Counted from the first letter of the stretch, positions 27,699 to 37,694 are shown. The stretch: 64,000 nt of DNA from Myxococcales bacterium (GCA_002728755.1 PBVT01000085.1:1-64000), one strand, 5' to 3'. A program made the numbers and translations. Notes: a model not told the origin generated them from the letters alone.

Positions 27699-29729
27699 TT
27701 AGGCCCCACTTCTAAATTGAAGCGCAGTAAGCCACCCGATGATGTAGCAGATAGGCGTCAGGATCATGGTGGTGAGAAGACTTACCGGCTGATCCGGCCC
27801 ATATTGCAGCGACCAGCCTGTCAAATAGCCAAAGGGTCCCAATAAAAACCCAATAGCAAATAGGGTCGCACAGCACAGAAGCCAACCTCGTGTTGGATTG
27901 TTACCAATCATATGCCCCAGCCCCGGTACGACGAGGGCAGAGAGGAACGTGATCTGAGACTTCTGCTTATGGTGTCGTTCCCGGTTTACCTGCTGTATCC
28001 AGAGGTCCCGTGGTGCTTGGAGTGTAATCTGGAGTCGTTCCATCAAACAGTTCGGGCATAGAGGAGATGTCCGTGATGTGTCATTGCATTCGGGACAATA
28101 GGGGCCGTTACATTCGATGCAGCGACTCGCCAGGTTAAGCCGGTCTGCCATGAAGTGGAGGGTCAGAAAGAGTATGGTGAATAGCACCAGAAGCCATTGC
28201 AAAATGGCGGGGGTCAGCCGACCGAAGAATATCGAATGAAATGGTAACCAGAGTGCTGGAAATCGTGCGGTTCGAATCCGAATGGTTGCCGATTCCAGGC
28301 TGTGTTCGGAGAGTTGTCCCCAGGCCATTTTGCTGGAAGAGGGGCGATCCGTGCCTGTACAACCTCGAAAAGCGCGCAACTCTTCTGCCTTATTTTGCGT
28401 TGGGGGTACGTTTCCATCCGAATAGTTGAAGAAACGTTGGTAATGTTTTTCGGCCTTGGGTTGGACCCCAAGTGTGGCGTATACAATCGCTAGATTATAG
28501 TGGGTGGCGGCGTCATCGGGGGATAGACTGAGAGCTATTCGGTATTGATGGTTTGCCTGTTTTAGTAACGGAACGATGGCGTCTTGTTGGATCTGGTCAA
28601 AGTGGTCCATATGGCAAAACGCCTGGGTTCGAAGCAGGGCGATATTGCCAAGCGCAATATGTAGCGCTGCATCCTTTAGGCCGGTTCGTTCCGCCTCGTG
28701 CAGGTACTTCTCAGCCTTGTTGAGATCACCAATACGAGTGGTATGCAAACCAAGAGCGTAAAGAACCTCCGCCCGACTTGTGCTGTCTTGTCGGTCGGCA
28801 AATTCCAATTCTGCTACATGGGGCTGACAGGGGCCCGATTCGCAGCGCAGAACATCCACCAATGGTGACGACCGGAAGGCGATATCATTCCAGATCTGTT
28901 TGCCAAGAATGGGGCAAAAACAGAACAAAAAGATGATGAGTAGGATTGCTCTTCGATAGCTGGGCTGCAGTATCGAATACATTGGAATCAGCAGCAGTAA
29001 GGTTGGAATGAGTAGGCCCAGCCCTTTGGAGCCACCAAAGACGATCAGTCCGAGTAGCAGCGTAGTTAGCAGAAACTTCGGAAATCGATAGGCCCGCAGA
29101 TGACGTAGTCGATGGTGTACGAGGGGGATGGCCGTGATTAAAGAGATTAGAAGTAGAAGCAGGCCGGCTGCCAGAACCGCTAGAATCAAAACCGAGTAGA
29201 CCACGGATTTCAGCTGTTGCCGTTCAGGAAAACGCGCGAGGCTCTTCTGAAGGAATTCAATCGACTCGAGAGGAATTTGGTTCCAATGGGAGAGATCATG
29301 TTTCAGAACAGAATTTATTCGACTGCTATGTATTCTCGGATCGTCGGGACCAATTGAGGTGCTGTGGTTGGAGAGAAATACAACGTGTTTTGTAATATTT
29401 GGTTCCCGAGCCGAGCGTAGTCGACCCCAGAAGGCGTCTGCCAAAACAGAGATCGTAGAGGCGGCGTGATCATCGAGAACCTTTCGGAATTTTCGGAGCT
29501 CGCTCGTTATTCGATCTCGATCAGGGCTCGATAGAAGTGGCTGAAGCTCCAACCATGCGGCTTGAATGTCATAGGGTAGGTCTGTGTTTTTTTTCGTATT
29601 GGCCGTCGCCTGCGACGAGCCCGCCAGGAGACAAATAAGTAGCCCCAGAACAAGCCAGTGCGGTTGTCGCCGTTGCTGATGAATCTGGACATATGGACCA
29701 GATTCGCTCACAGAGTTGTAGTGCCACAT
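27699..29729 (-). CDS. Multi-span TPR protein with zinc-finger motif
   Basis: Large membrane protein. Signal-like N-terminus (HWLVLGLLICLLAGSSQATA), a helical external domain, then several spans (about 170-290), a TPR region (TTRIGDLNKAEKYLHEAE, YRIALSLSPDDAATHYNLA, ATLGVQPKAEKHYQRF), two more spans, a B-box-like Cys cluster (CIECNGPYCPECNDTS ... CPNC), and C-terminal spans (FLSALVVPGLGHMIGNNPTR). No family name is certain. It heads the minus-strand operon with the PATAN protein and ybeY. Confidence 0.8.
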   Translation of the reverse strand: MWHYNSVSESGPYVQIHQQRRQPHWLVLGLLICLLAGSSQATANTKKNTDLPYDIQAAWLELQPLLSSPDRDRITSELRKFRKVLDDHAASTISVLADAFWGRLRSAREPNITKHVVFLSNHSTSIGPDDPRIHSSRINSVLKHDLSHWNQIPLESIEFLQKSLARFPERQQLKSVVYSVLILAVLAAGLLLLLISLITAIPLVHHRLRHLRAYRFPKFLLTTLLLGLIVFGGSKGLGLLIPTLLLLIPMYSILQPSYRRAILLIIFLFCFCPILGKQIWNDIAFRSSPLVDVLRCESGPCQPHVAELEFADRQDSTSRAEVLYALGLHTTRIGDLNKAEKYLHEAERTGLKDAALHIALGNIALLRTQAFCHMDHFDQIQQDAIVPLLKQANHQYRIALSLSPDDAATHYNLAIVYATLGVQPKAEKHYQRFFNYSDGNVPPTQNKAEELRAFRGCTGTDRPSSSKMAWGQLSEHSLESATIRIRTARFPALWLPFHSIFFGRLTPAILQWLLVLFTILFLTLHFMADRLNLASRCIECNGPYCPECNDTSRTSPLCPNCLMERLQITLQAPRDLWIQQVNRERHHKQKSQITFLSALVVPGLGHMIGNNPTRGWLLCCATLFAIGFLLGPFGYLTGWSLQYGPDQPVSLLTTMILTPICYIIGWLTALQFRSGA

Positions 29730-29808
29730 TCGCTATGCCACGATAGGATCATGCAGCCCAAGATAACAGGAATTGTCGGGTTGCGCGATCCCCAATTGAG
29801 ACGCTTGT

Positions 29809-30384
29809 ATGAACCAGACCAACCCGTCGCCCAGTGAAGAACTGAGCCCTGGTATAATCCTTGTCTTTTACGGTGCCATGGCGCTGGGAGCCTGGTATTG
29901 GGCCGGAGGTTTCGGTGAGGGTGGTGGCGTTTCGTTTCGGACCGCAGACGCGAAACTTCCCTGGGCTCTTGCAGAAGGTATCGGTTTTGGTTTGGCCGTT
30001 GTGGGGGTGACTAGCGTTCTCTTACGAGCGAGTGAGGCATTGCGAAGGGTTGCGGCCGATATTCGCCAGATAATTGGTCGGCCTGGCATCGTGTCGATTG
30101 CGCTGATCGCCGCGGCCAGTAGCGTTGGGGAAGAGATGTTGTTTCGAGGAGCGATGCAGAGCGCATGGGGGTTTGCGCCCACTGTGGTCGTTTTTGGTTT
30201 TGTTCATGGTCTGCCCGGTACACGGTACTGGGCATGGGGTGTCTTTGCTTTCGTTGTCGGTATTGGTCTTGGTTTGATGACCCTGCATACCGGCTCGATT
30301 CTAGCAGCGACCCTCGCTCACTTTACCATCAACTACATTAATCTGAGCCGGCTGGTTGCGAATCGATTCGATGAATTTATATGA
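29809..30384 (+). CDS. CPBP-family intramembrane glutamic endopeptidase
   Basis: Abi/CAAX-protease family membrane protein. Motif 1 is GEEMLFRG (EExxxR), motif 2 FVHG, motif 3 HFTINY. About six hydrophobic segments in 191 residues. Members cleave membrane or prenylated proteins in some organisms, but substrates of bacterial members are mostly unknown. It is divergent from the TPR membrane gene. Confidence 0.92.
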   Translation: MNQTNPSPSEELSPGIILVFYGAMALGAWYWAGGFGEGGGVSFRTADAKLPWALAEGIGFGLAVVGVTSVLLRASEALRRVAADIRQIIGRPGIVSIALIAAASSVGEEMLFRGAMQSAWGFAPTVVVFGFVHGLPGTRYWAWGVFAFVVGIGLGLMTLHTGSILAATLAHFTINYINLSRLVANRFDEFI

Positions 30385-30492
30385 GCGCTGTGTCGTATTC
30401 CTATGGGATGAGACACTTGCCCATGCAAACAATTGCAACCATACTCGATTTAGCCAGGTAAGCCCTACCTGTTCTCACCCACGAGGATGTTC

Positions 30493-30744
30493 GTGTTTGC
30501 ATTAAGTCGCCACATGGTCATCTGGTCTATTCTAGACATCAAGATGGCCGCTCTCGTTTTGGTGGTAGCGATAGCGTTGTCGGTTCTGGTGCTCGCCATC
30601 TACGCTCGCGGGAAGAGATGGTATGTCTACGCCTTGGCAGGGTTCTGCCTTATTTGCGGTTTTTCAGTGCTGATCTTTGTAATCGTTCAGCTGGTTCTTC
30701 CAAGTTCAGTTCTCTACATACGGGCGTTTTTTTCGTTGCCGTAA
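30493..30744 (+). CDS. Small two-span membrane protein
   Basis: Hypothetical protein of 83 residues with two hydrophobic segments (ALVLVVAIALSVLVLAIYA and ALAGFCLICGFSVLIFVIV) joined by a basic loop. GTG 30493 is preferred over ATG 30487 because GAGG lies 6 nt upstream of the GTG and touches the ATG. Isolated between the CPBP protease and a terminator-like hairpin. No function seen. Confidence 0.5.
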   Translation: MFALSRHMVIWSILDIKMAALVLVVAIALSVLVLAIYARGKRWYVYALAGFCLICGFSVLIFVIVQLVLPSSVLYIRAFFSLP

Positions 30745-30786
30745 CTTGAGTTTCCTGGGAGATTGTGCCAGTAAGCAAAAAGGGAG

Positions 30787-30814
30787 ACAGGGGGTGACCG
30801 GAGTCACCCCCCGT
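30787..30814 (-). terminator. Terminator-like hairpin between convergent genes
   Basis: GGGGGTGAC / GTCACCCCC stem with loop CGGA, extendable by flanking GAC/GTC. On the minus strand it is followed by CTGTCTCCC and a T5 run, so it most likely ends the coiled-coil gene; on the plus strand no T tract follows. Confidence 0.5.
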
Positions 30815-30868
30815 CGGGCTCGGAGGAACAGTTGTCGTCTGTTTTAGTAAACAGCGACTATATTTCTT

Positions 30869-31345
30869 TTATTTCGTGGAAGCCTTTTCGAGCTTCTTGA
30901 TGCGGGTGTCCAAAGGCTTGAGGTCTTTGCGCATCACACGACTCTCCAGTCGACGCTCCAGGGAACGAACCTTACGAGTAAGCTCGTCGACCTTGGATTC
31001 GAGAGACTCGACCTGATCGGTAGAAGGAAGGTTCAACCGATCCAGAGCGGTCTGGAAAACACGGCTAAGCCGATCGGTGATTTCCTGTGTGGATAAGCGA
31101 TCGGAAAGATTGGTGAGCTGCTCGGGAAGTTTTCCCTCGACCTGCTTCACCAACTGTACAAGCTGTGGCTGCTGACGAATGGTTTCTTCAAGTTTACGAA
31201 TCTGATCCGTCGATGTGCTCTTAACTCGCTCCGCCGTCTCTTCAAGGATTCGGCGAGTATTGGACTCAAGCGGACGAAACCGCTCTCCAGCGGAGATCAC
31301 TTTCGCGGTCACAATTTCTTTAATGTTTTGTGCGTTGGTAGCCAT
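30869..31345 (-). CDS. Helical coiled-coil protein, phasin-like
   Basis: 158 residues, almost entirely helical with heptad patterns (TRKVRSLERRLESRVMRKDL, TRIKKLEKAST) and no signal or membrane span. Length, charge and amphipathic helices resemble phasin or apolipoprotein-like proteins, but no diagnostic motif is present, so this stays a resemblance. It is divergent from a PEGA protein across a region with repeated GCGTCAAA boxes that may control it. Confidence 0.75.
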   Translation of the reverse strand: MATNAQNIKEIVTAKVISAGERFRPLESNTRRILEETAERVKSTSTDQIRKLEETIRQQPQLVQLVKQVEGKLPEQLTNLSDRLSTQEITDRLSRVFQTALDRLNLPSTDQVESLESKVDELTRKVRSLERRLESRVMRKDLKPLDTRIKKLEKASTK

Positions 31346-31414
31346 TTTAATAACTCCTGAACAAAGATAAGCCCGCCTTGTCTGGGGCTTTAATGCAGTG
31401 CATCATAACGCGCC

Positions 31415-31522
31415 GCGTCAAAAAGTCAACAAATTGCGTCAAAATAATTCAAAAACGCTTGATTGCGAGCTTGTTGTGGTTGCAAAGCGCCGGTGTTTCG
31501 TGGCGTCAAATTGCGTCAAAAT
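31415..31522. repeat. Four direct GCGTCAAA boxes in a divergent intergenic region
   Basis: GCGTCAAA occurs at 31415, 31436, 31503 and 31513, all on the plus strand. Two copies lie inside an identical 15-mer, AAATTGCGTCAAAAT, at 31431-31445 and 31508-31522, 77 nt apart (about seven helical turns). They lie within the roughly 300-nt gap between the coiled-coil gene and the PEGA gene, where I see nothing else. They may be operator sites for one or both genes. Confidence 0.6.
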
Positions 31523-31642
31523 GGGGTGGGGAGTGTAGGCTGACAGGGAATAGCAGTGGTATAAATTATCCCGTAAATATGTTCTCCGGTTTGACCCTTA
31601 AATCGGCACCGAATATCATGTCCTATCTGAGTGGAGAGATGG

Positions 31643-32308
31643 ATGCGTGTGAAAAACATCCTGGTTTCGATCGTGATGGTTTCTGTCTTCCTGGGTATGT
31701 CCCTGGATGCAGAAGCGCGTCGTAAGAAATCCATGACGGGTGTGTTTATCGAGTCCTTGACGCAGGGGGCGAAGGTCTACGTGGACGGACAATTCAAGGC
31801 GGATCTTCCGTACGAGGATTTGATTCTCCTTAGTCCGGGCCGTCATGTGGTGAAGGTAACGCGGCGTGGATATGCTACCAGGACGGAGGTTATCACCCTT
31901 CGCAAAGGTAGACAGGAGTATCTGGAGATTGATCTTCTGCCGACAGCTGGGATCTTCAAGATAGAAACCAATGTGGAAGGGGCCCGGTTATTATTGGATG
32001 GGAAACCCTTTGGTGTTTTGCCATTCGACGGGGATATTCCCATGGGGCGGCATGTATTGACCGTGGTGGCCGATGGTTACATTGCGGCAGAGCGAGGGAT
32101 GGAGATCCAGGGTGGTAAGGATTACGAGATGCGCTTTGAGCTCCGGTTGGCACCACCGATGGCCGCGGCGGATGCGGATTCATTCTATACCAAATGGTGG
32201 TTCTGGACTGTTACAGGAGCCGTTGTGGTTGGCGGCGTAACAGGAGCCGTTCTTTTGACAGGTGATAAACCCACAACGATGACTCCACACACGACTCTTG
32301 AATTTTAA
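31643..32308 (+). CDS. Secreted protein with two PEGA domains
   Basis: Signal peptide (ILVSIVMVSVFLGMSLDAEA) then two PEGA domains: about 30-95 (GVFIESLTQGAKVYVDG ... LSPGRHVVKVTRRGY) and 100-165 (GIFKIETNVEGARLLLDG ... PMGRHVLTVVADGY). A C-terminal membrane span (WWFWTVTGAVVVGGVTGAVLL) anchors it. ATG 31643 is used because GGAGAG precedes it; the ORF-track start is a GTG within that site. Likely envelope structural or anchoring role, related in design to the PEGA protein at 7 kb. Confidence 0.85.
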   Translation: MRVKNILVSIVMVSVFLGMSLDAEARRKKSMTGVFIESLTQGAKVYVDGQFKADLPYEDLILLSPGRHVVKVTRRGYATRTEVITLRKGRQEYLEIDLLPTAGIFKIETNVEGARLLLDGKPFGVLPFDGDIPMGRHVLTVVADGYIAAERGMEIQGGKDYEMRFELRLAPPMAAADADSFYTKWWFWTVTGAVVVGGVTGAVLLTGDKPTTMTPHTTLEF

Positions 32309-32380
32309 TGTGAACTCTGGTCGACGCATAGAAGTGCGTCATATCCCCGTTTGCAATCGCTGGAAAACGAGCTTTCAGCC

Positions 32381-33310
32381 ATGACGGAAACAAGCTGGAC
32401 AATTCGTACAAATGGTGTGGATTACGGTCCCTACTCCAGCGAAGAGATCCTGCAGCTTATTGCTTCCGGAGACCTACGCAAAGACGATCCGGTCACCGCT
32501 CAACCATTAAACAATCCGATGTTGGTAGGTGATGATGAGGTCTTTCTTCAAGCATGCCTGGTGGCAGAGAAAGAAAGAAAGCAACGCTTCATTGAGGAAG
32601 AGGCGGAATCGAATATTCGCCATATGCGCCATACCCAGAGGCGTCGCCCCATTATGGTTGGCCTTTTATTGCTTGTGATCGGAGGGGTCGGCTATGGCGT
32701 TGTTGTGATGCGCACCTCCGAACGAAGTATGGCCCAGTCCACGCATCTTAGCGCGTTGACGCCGATCTCGGCTGCCGGGGAAATGGGGAGCTTTCAAGCT
32801 TTTGTAGTTGCCGAGCCAGAGGTACCACCAGAAAAGGAGCCAGAAGCACCAGCCGTTACGGCAGCAAAAAAGAAACCTGTGCGTTCTGCTCGCCGGGTAG
32901 TGAAAAAGGCAAAGCCCAAGAAAGAGGACAAGAAGCCTGATGACCAACCCATGCGTTTTGATTATACCGCTGACGCGATTAACGTAGATGACGCAGAAGA
33001 AGACGAGGAGCCGGGACGACTCTTTCCTTTGAGCACCGGCGAATTTCGGGCATTTCGCGAGATAGTCAGAGGACGAGTAAAGCACTGCCAGCGAACGCAA
33101 AGTGACCGCTTACCATCGGGGAATTACAAAATACTTCTGACTCTGACCACAAGTGGTCGAGTGAAAGGGGCTCGAATTTCCCCTCCGACCGACGGAAGTG
33201 AACAACTGATCGACTGTTTAAACCAATATACAGCGTTCGAGAAGACCCGAGAATTCTCCGGCCAGTCGATGACATTATCCTACCCATTTGTATGGGGTGG
33301 GACCGACTGA
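32381..33310 (+). CDS. GYF_2 / TM / AgmX-PglI C-terminal domain protein
   Basis: N-terminal GYF_2 (DUF4339) domain (about 1-60: WTIRTNGVDYGPYSSEEILQ, ASGDLRKDDPV), a membrane span (PIMVGLLLLVIGGVGYGVVVM), a Lys/Pro/Glu-rich periplasmic linker, and a C-terminal TonB-like fold (FREIVRGRVKHCQRTQSDRL, LTLTTSGRVKGARI, LIDCLNQYTAF) as in AgmX/PglI proteins of myxobacterial gliding and TonB-like systems. Two Cys in the last domain probably pair. ATG 32381 begins directly at the GYF domain. Likely links cytoplasm to envelope; exact role inferred. Confidence 0.85.
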   Translation: MTETSWTIRTNGVDYGPYSSEEILQLIASGDLRKDDPVTAQPLNNPMLVGDDEVFLQACLVAEKERKQRFIEEEAESNIRHMRHTQRRRPIMVGLLLLVIGGVGYGVVVMRTSERSMAQSTHLSALTPISAAGEMGSFQAFVVAEPEVPPEKEPEAPAVTAAKKKPVRSARRVVKKAKPKKEDKKPDDQPMRFDYTADAINVDDAEEDEEPGRLFPLSTGEFRAFREIVRGRVKHCQRTQSDRLPSGNYKILLTLTTSGRVKGARISPPTDGSEQLIDCLNQYTAFEKTREFSGQSMTLSYPFVWGGTD

Positions 33311-33394
33311 CTCCACGAAAACAGGGCGCAGCAAGTGGCATGATCGTGTTGGAATCGTTGACATTTTGCCAACTTATCCGTACAACGTCCGCCC

Positions 33395-34006
33395 ATGAAC
33401 GAACTCGGCTATCAGATCTCGTCGGGCGAGAACCTTGGGCAAAATAGCCCTGGTTTCCCCAAATGCCTCATTCGATTGGCTCTGTGGGGTCTGATTGCTG
33501 GCGCTACCATATTAGTTTTTGGTGGCGAAATAACTTGTCCGGAACAAACGAAAGAATATGAGGGAACTGTAATTCCTGCTCTATTGTCAGAAGACTCTGG
33601 AACGTGGGGTCAACCCACAAAGCACCTCCGCACGTCGCATGATCGACGGCTATTGGTGCCGGAGTACGTCAAGCCGCGTCCATTACGTGCTGCGGCTTCA
33701 TCCAACGCGAGTAGCTTAGCGGCTATGCGTGGTATGGCAACTGCAGAGTATGAAGAGCGTCTTATTACACAGACACATCCGATTGACCGACCTGGTCAGA
33801 CGTTGTGGTCGTTGTATTCCAGTGGGATTGCAGCGACTATAATACCGAATGATTTTCTCTCCGTTCATGACTTGAATCCGGACCTCACCGCAACCACATA
33901 TCGGGCTTTAGATGAGGAATCAGGCCTGCAATGTGTCACTGCGCTGACTCGAAACGACAGGATTCATTATGTCCCGAGAAATGCTTCTAAACATCCAACC
34001 GGATGA
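33395..34006 (+). CDS. Hypothetical membrane protein, possible LysM-like C-terminus
   Basis: 203 residues with one N-terminal span (LIRLALWGLIAGATILVFGG) and a mainly polar outer part. The segment RPGQTLWSLYSSG ... HDLNPDL ... NDRIHYVPRN has the order of a LysM motif (GDTLW, LNP, final hydrophobic-Pro) but with an enlarged middle, so this is only suggestive. Weak ribosome site. The last 38 nt overlap the start of the RNase E/G gene. Confidence 0.6.
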   Translation: MNELGYQISSGENLGQNSPGFPKCLIRLALWGLIAGATILVFGGEITCPEQTKEYEGTVIPALLSEDSGTWGQPTKHLRTSHDRRLLVPEYVKPRPLRAAASSNASSLAAMRGMATAEYEERLITQTHPIDRPGQTLWSLYSSGIAATIIPNDFLSVHDLNPDLTATTYRALDEESGLQCVTALTRNDRIHYVPRNASKHPTG

Positions 34007-36398
34007 AGAACGAGTAGCTATCATTGAGAATGGGGTTCTGAAGAACCTCGAAATAGAAACAAGCGCCACACAGACCCTTAAGGGTAATATCTACAAAGGG
34101 GTGATCCGGAAGGTGGAGCCCGCTTTGCAAGCTTGTTTTGTAGACTACGGAACGACCAAGAACGGCTTCCTTCCCCGGAGTGAAATTCATTCACAGCTGT
34201 ATCCGGAAGGTGTGTCTGGCTCTCCTTTGATCCAGGAGATCTTCAAGGAAGGTCAGGAAGTCATGGTTCAGGTTGTGCGAGACGCTATAGGTCAAAAGGG
34301 CGTTACCTTTTCCACCTATATTACGCTTGCAGGCCGGTTTATGGTGCTGGTTCCTGACACCGATCGCGTCGCTGTAAGTCGAAAAATGGATGTGAAGGAA
34401 CGCCGTCGTTTCCGTGAAATAGCGGAAGATCTAAAGGTGCCCCCGGGCTATGGAGTCATCATTCGCACCGCAGCAGAGGGGAAGCCGAAGGATCAGATTC
34501 ATGCCGATCTGGATTACCTGCGGCGACTGTACCAGGCCGTTCAGGAACGTTACGACTCTAAGAAGGGCGTGGGTATCGTCTATAAAGAGGCCGGGCTTGG
34601 GCTACGATTTGTGCGCGATTACCTGTCGACGGATGTAGATTCGGTTCATGTAGATGACGAAGATGCGCACGATCAGCTGCAAGTCTTCATGACACATGTG
34701 ATGCCCGACAGCCTCGAGAAGCTTCGTCTTTATCGAGGAGAGAAGCCGCTGTTTTTCCATTTCAATATCGAAGATAAGGTTGAAGAGAGCTTTCTTCGTA
34801 CGGTCCCGCTTCCCAGCGGTGGCGCGATCGTGATCGATCAGGCCGAAGCGCTGGTAGCGATCGATGTGAATAGTGGCCGAACCAAGGGTCAGAATATCGA
34901 AGAGACAGCGTTTCAGACCAATCTAGAGGCCTGCCGTGCGATCGCGCAGCAGATGCTTATTCGTGACTTTGGTGGTCTTGTCGTTATTGATTTCATCGAC
35001 ATGCGTGATTCGGCAAAACGTCGTGAGATTGAGAGAGAATTACGTCGTGCGATGGCTGATGACAAAGCCCATTATCGACTGGGTCGGATCAGCCAATTCG
35101 GACTTCTCGAGCTGACCAGACAGCGACTTCGGTCGACGGCGCTCCAGACTACCTTTTCGTCCTGTACGACCTGTAATGGGCGAGGCCTGGTGCGTAGTAC
35201 CCCGAGTGCTTCAATGAAGGTTCTACGCCATATACATGACGCGGCGGCAGGGAAGCGTGCCAATGTCATTCGTGCCAATGTCTCGGTAGAGGTTGCCAAC
35301 TTCCTGCTGAACCGGCGACGTAAATTCCTGGCGAGCCTGGAAGAGACGTTCCGATGCCATATCGACGTTCTTGCTGATCCGAGTCAGGCGCTTACAGAGG
35401 TGACCCTTGATTATATCAGCCTTCCATCGGAAGAGCTTCCGGTAGATAAGCCTATTCACCGTACTGAAAAGGTAAATATGGCCTACGAGCAGTTCCAGAC
35501 TGCAGGCTTCGATGCGGGCGTGGATGCTGAGGCATCCGATGCAGAGCCTACGACTCAGCAGGAAACGGGGTCTTGGTTTAGTCGGCTCTTTAGTCGTTCG
35601 CCAAGCAGCACAGAAGCGAAGGTTTCGGTGCCCGATAAGGGTTCTCGACTCGATCTTCTTGAGGGTATTGATGAGGTCGAAGATCTTGGTGTCAGCCCCC
35701 AACAGGAGAAATTAAAAGCCTCTGATAAGCCGGTATCGTCCCGCAGTGGAGGCCGCTCTTCGAATCGGGGACGCAAACCTCGTGCCCGTAGAAAGCCAAA
35801 GCCTCAGGTTGTTGTGGGTGGGTCTATGGAGCTGGTTACAGCAGGTACCGCCTCTACTCCAACGTCTGAAAAAAAAGCGGCTTCGAATTCTAGCAAAGGC
35901 TCAGAAGCGACCGCAGATGGCCCACCAAAGCGTCGTCGACGACGTCGTCGTCGGAGCTCGTCGTCGGCCGGGAATTCGGAGGCTGCTGCAGCTACGACCG
36001 CAGAGGGAACAACGCAAGATTCCTCCGAGAGCAAATCGAAAACGAGTAAACCATCGCCTCGGAAGCCACGGAGAACGTCGAAAGCATCGAAATCATCCGA
36101 ATCCGTGGAAGCGGGTGCGGCGAAACCCGATAAGGCTGAAAGCACGGCTGGTTCAGAGGAAAAGGGTGATACGCAAAAGGCGGATGCCCCGAAGAAGCCT
36201 CGCTCAAGAAGCAGTCGGAGTCGTCGACCTCGGGCGACAGCGGACTCGAACGCCAACGGTGCGGCCGCCAAGAGCGAGCCACCGCCCGTACCGGCTAAAT
36301 CCGAGTCGAAACCCAAAAAGTCTGATGATACGGCCAGCTCTCCCACGAAAGATTCTGGTGGATCCAAATGGGCTCCGGTTATTGACCTTCGGAAGTAA
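33969..36398 (+). CDS. rng: Ribonuclease E/G
   Basis: Endoribonuclease for mRNA decay and rRNA/tRNA processing. S1 domain near residues 35-125 (GNIYKGVIRKVEPALQACFV, GFLPRSEI). Catalytic Asp residues lie in VAIDVNSGRTKG (about 299) and VIDFIDMRD (about 340); the zinc link is CTTC (about 398). Residues about 520-809 are a low-complexity Lys/Arg/Ser/Pro tail (KRRRRRRRRSSSSAG), likely RNA- or partner-binding as in RNase E. The core suits either Rne or Rng; the long tail favours an RNase E-like role. It is followed by serS at 27 nt. Confidence 0.93.
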   Translation: MSREMLLNIQPDEERVAIIENGVLKNLEIETSATQTLKGNIYKGVIRKVEPALQACFVDYGTTKNGFLPRSEIHSQLYPEGVSGSPLIQEIFKEGQEVMVQVVRDAIGQKGVTFSTYITLAGRFMVLVPDTDRVAVSRKMDVKERRRFREIAEDLKVPPGYGVIIRTAAEGKPKDQIHADLDYLRRLYQAVQERYDSKKGVGIVYKEAGLGLRFVRDYLSTDVDSVHVDDEDAHDQLQVFMTHVMPDSLEKLRLYRGEKPLFFHFNIEDKVEESFLRTVPLPSGGAIVIDQAEALVAIDVNSGRTKGQNIEETAFQTNLEACRAIAQQMLIRDFGGLVVIDFIDMRDSAKRREIERELRRAMADDKAHYRLGRISQFGLLELTRQRLRSTALQTTFSSCTTCNGRGLVRSTPSASMKVLRHIHDAAAGKRANVIRANVSVEVANFLLNRRRKFLASLEETFRCHIDVLADPSQALTEVTLDYISLPSEELPVDKPIHRTEKVNMAYEQFQTAGFDAGVDAEASDAEPTTQQETGSWFSRLFSRSPSSTEAKVSVPDKGSRLDLLEGIDEVEDLGVSPQQEKLKASDKPVSSRSGGRSSNRGRKPRARRKPKPQVVVGGSMELVTAGTASTPTSEKKAASNSSKGSEATADGPPKRRRRRRRRSSSSAGNSEAAAATTAEGTTQDSSESKSKTSKPSPRKPRRTSKASKSSESVEAGAAKPDKAESTAGSEEKGDTQKADAPKKPRSRSSRSRRPRATADSNANGAAAKSEPPPVPAKSESKPKKSDDTASSPTKDSGGSKWAPVIDLRK

Positions 36399-36425
36399 TA
36401 TCGACCACGTTGTATTGGGTTCCTT

Positions 36426-37694
36426 ATGCTCGATTTGAAACGAATACAAAGCGACGCGGAAACTGTTCAGACCGCGTTGTTTCGTCGCAACAACAAACTG
36501 TCTATCGATGACATCGTACGCTTGGACGCCGAACGTCGGAAATTGGTTCAGGAGCACGAGGGGTTACGTCATACCCAGAAGAGCCTGTCCGATGTCTTTC
36601 GAGGCTCAGCACCTGCGGAGGAGAAGGCAAAAGCTCGAGGTGAACTCAAGGAGATCTCCGACCGGGTGAAGGGTTTACATGAAGCCCGTTTGAAGGTTGA
36701 AGACGAGTTGAATTCCCGTCTAATGGAATTACCCAATATTCCTTCTGAGACGACCCCAGATGGACGCAGCGAAGAGGATAATGTGGTTGTGCGGGAGGTG
36801 GGTGAAATCCCCTCGTTCTCGTTCGAGCCGCGTGATCATGTGGCGCTTGGGGAGGCTTTGGGCATACTAGACTTCGAGCGAGGATCGAAAATCACGGGTT
36901 CTCGATTTGCCGTGTACTACAGAGAAGGAGCTCGCCTGGAGCGAGCTCTACAAAGCTTCATGCTGGATCAGCATGTCGACCGAGGATACACGGAGGTCTT
37001 TACGCCGTTTCTTGTGAATCGAGACGCTTTAACTGGTACTGGGCAGCTTCCCAAGTTTGAGGAAGACGCCTTTGTTACTCAGGATGATCTCTTCTTGATT
37101 CCAACGGCGGAGGTTCCTGTCACAAACCTTTTACGAGACGAGATCTTGGAGCCAGGCCAGCTTCCGGTGGACTATGCCGCCTATAGCGCATGTTTCCGTC
37201 GGGAGGCTGGGTCCTATGGAAAGGTTACACGGGGTCTGATTCGACTACACCAATTCCAAAAGGTCGAAATGGTAAAGATCTGTAGTTCTGAGGATTCGGA
37301 GCGGGAACATGAGCGGCTGGTTGATGATGCCGAAGAAGTCCTTCGTCGCTTAGAGCTACCCTACCGAGTCGTAGAGCTATGTACGGGTGATCTTGGTTTT
37401 AGTGCACAACGCTGCTTTGATCTGGAGGTCTGGTCCCCGGGTCAGAACCGCTATGTTGAGATCTCTTCTGTCTCAAATTTTGGTGATTTCCAAGCCCGAC
37501 GAGCCAATATTCGATATCGGCCAGAGGCAGGCGCTAAGCCCCGATTCTGCCATACTTTAAATGGCTCAGGATTGGCCATTGGGCGGACAATTGTCGCTCT
37601 ACTGGAGAATGGCCAGCAAGAAGATGGCAGTGTGCGCATTCCCGAAGCTCTGGTCCCCTATATGGGTGGCTTGGAGCGCATCGAAGCAAAATAA
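36426..37694 (+). CDS. serS: Seryl-tRNA synthetase
   Basis: Class II synthetase charging all tRNA-Ser. N-terminal long coiled-coil arm (about 30-100) that reads the tRNA-Ser variable arm, motif 2 in [21 protein letters not shown], motif 3 in [17 protein letters not shown]. Length 422 is normal. Downstream, on the opposite strand, lie the SRP RNA and four tRNA-Ser genes, i.e. its own substrates. Confidence 0.97.
   Translation: MLDLKRIQSDAETVQTALFRRNNKLSIDDIVRLDAERRKLVQEHEGLRHTQKSLSDVFRGSAPAEEKAKARGELKEISDRVKGLHEARLKVEDELNSRLMELPNIPSETTPDGRSEEDNVVVREVGEIPSFSFEPRDHVALGEALGILDFERGSKITGSRFAVYYREGARLERALQSFMLDQHVDRGYTEVFTPFLVNRDALTGTGQLPKFEEDAFVTQDDLFLIPTAEVPVTNLLRDEILEPGQLPVDYAAYSACFRREAGSYGKVTRGLIRLHQFQKVEMVKICSSEDSEREHERLVDDAEEVLRRLELPYRVVELCTGDLGFSAQRCFDLEVWSPGQNRYVEISSVSNFGDFQARRANIRYRPEAGAKPRFCHTLNGSGLAIGRTIVALLENGQQEDGSVRIPEALVPYMGGLERIEAK

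Noticed and set aside
32323-32340. GACGCA/TGCGTC hairpin after the PEGA gene
   Set aside because: Only six base pairs and no T-run; not enough for a terminator call.
35746-36438. 230-aa Arg-rich ORF
   Set aside because: Frame-shifted shadow of the low-complexity tail of RNase E/G.
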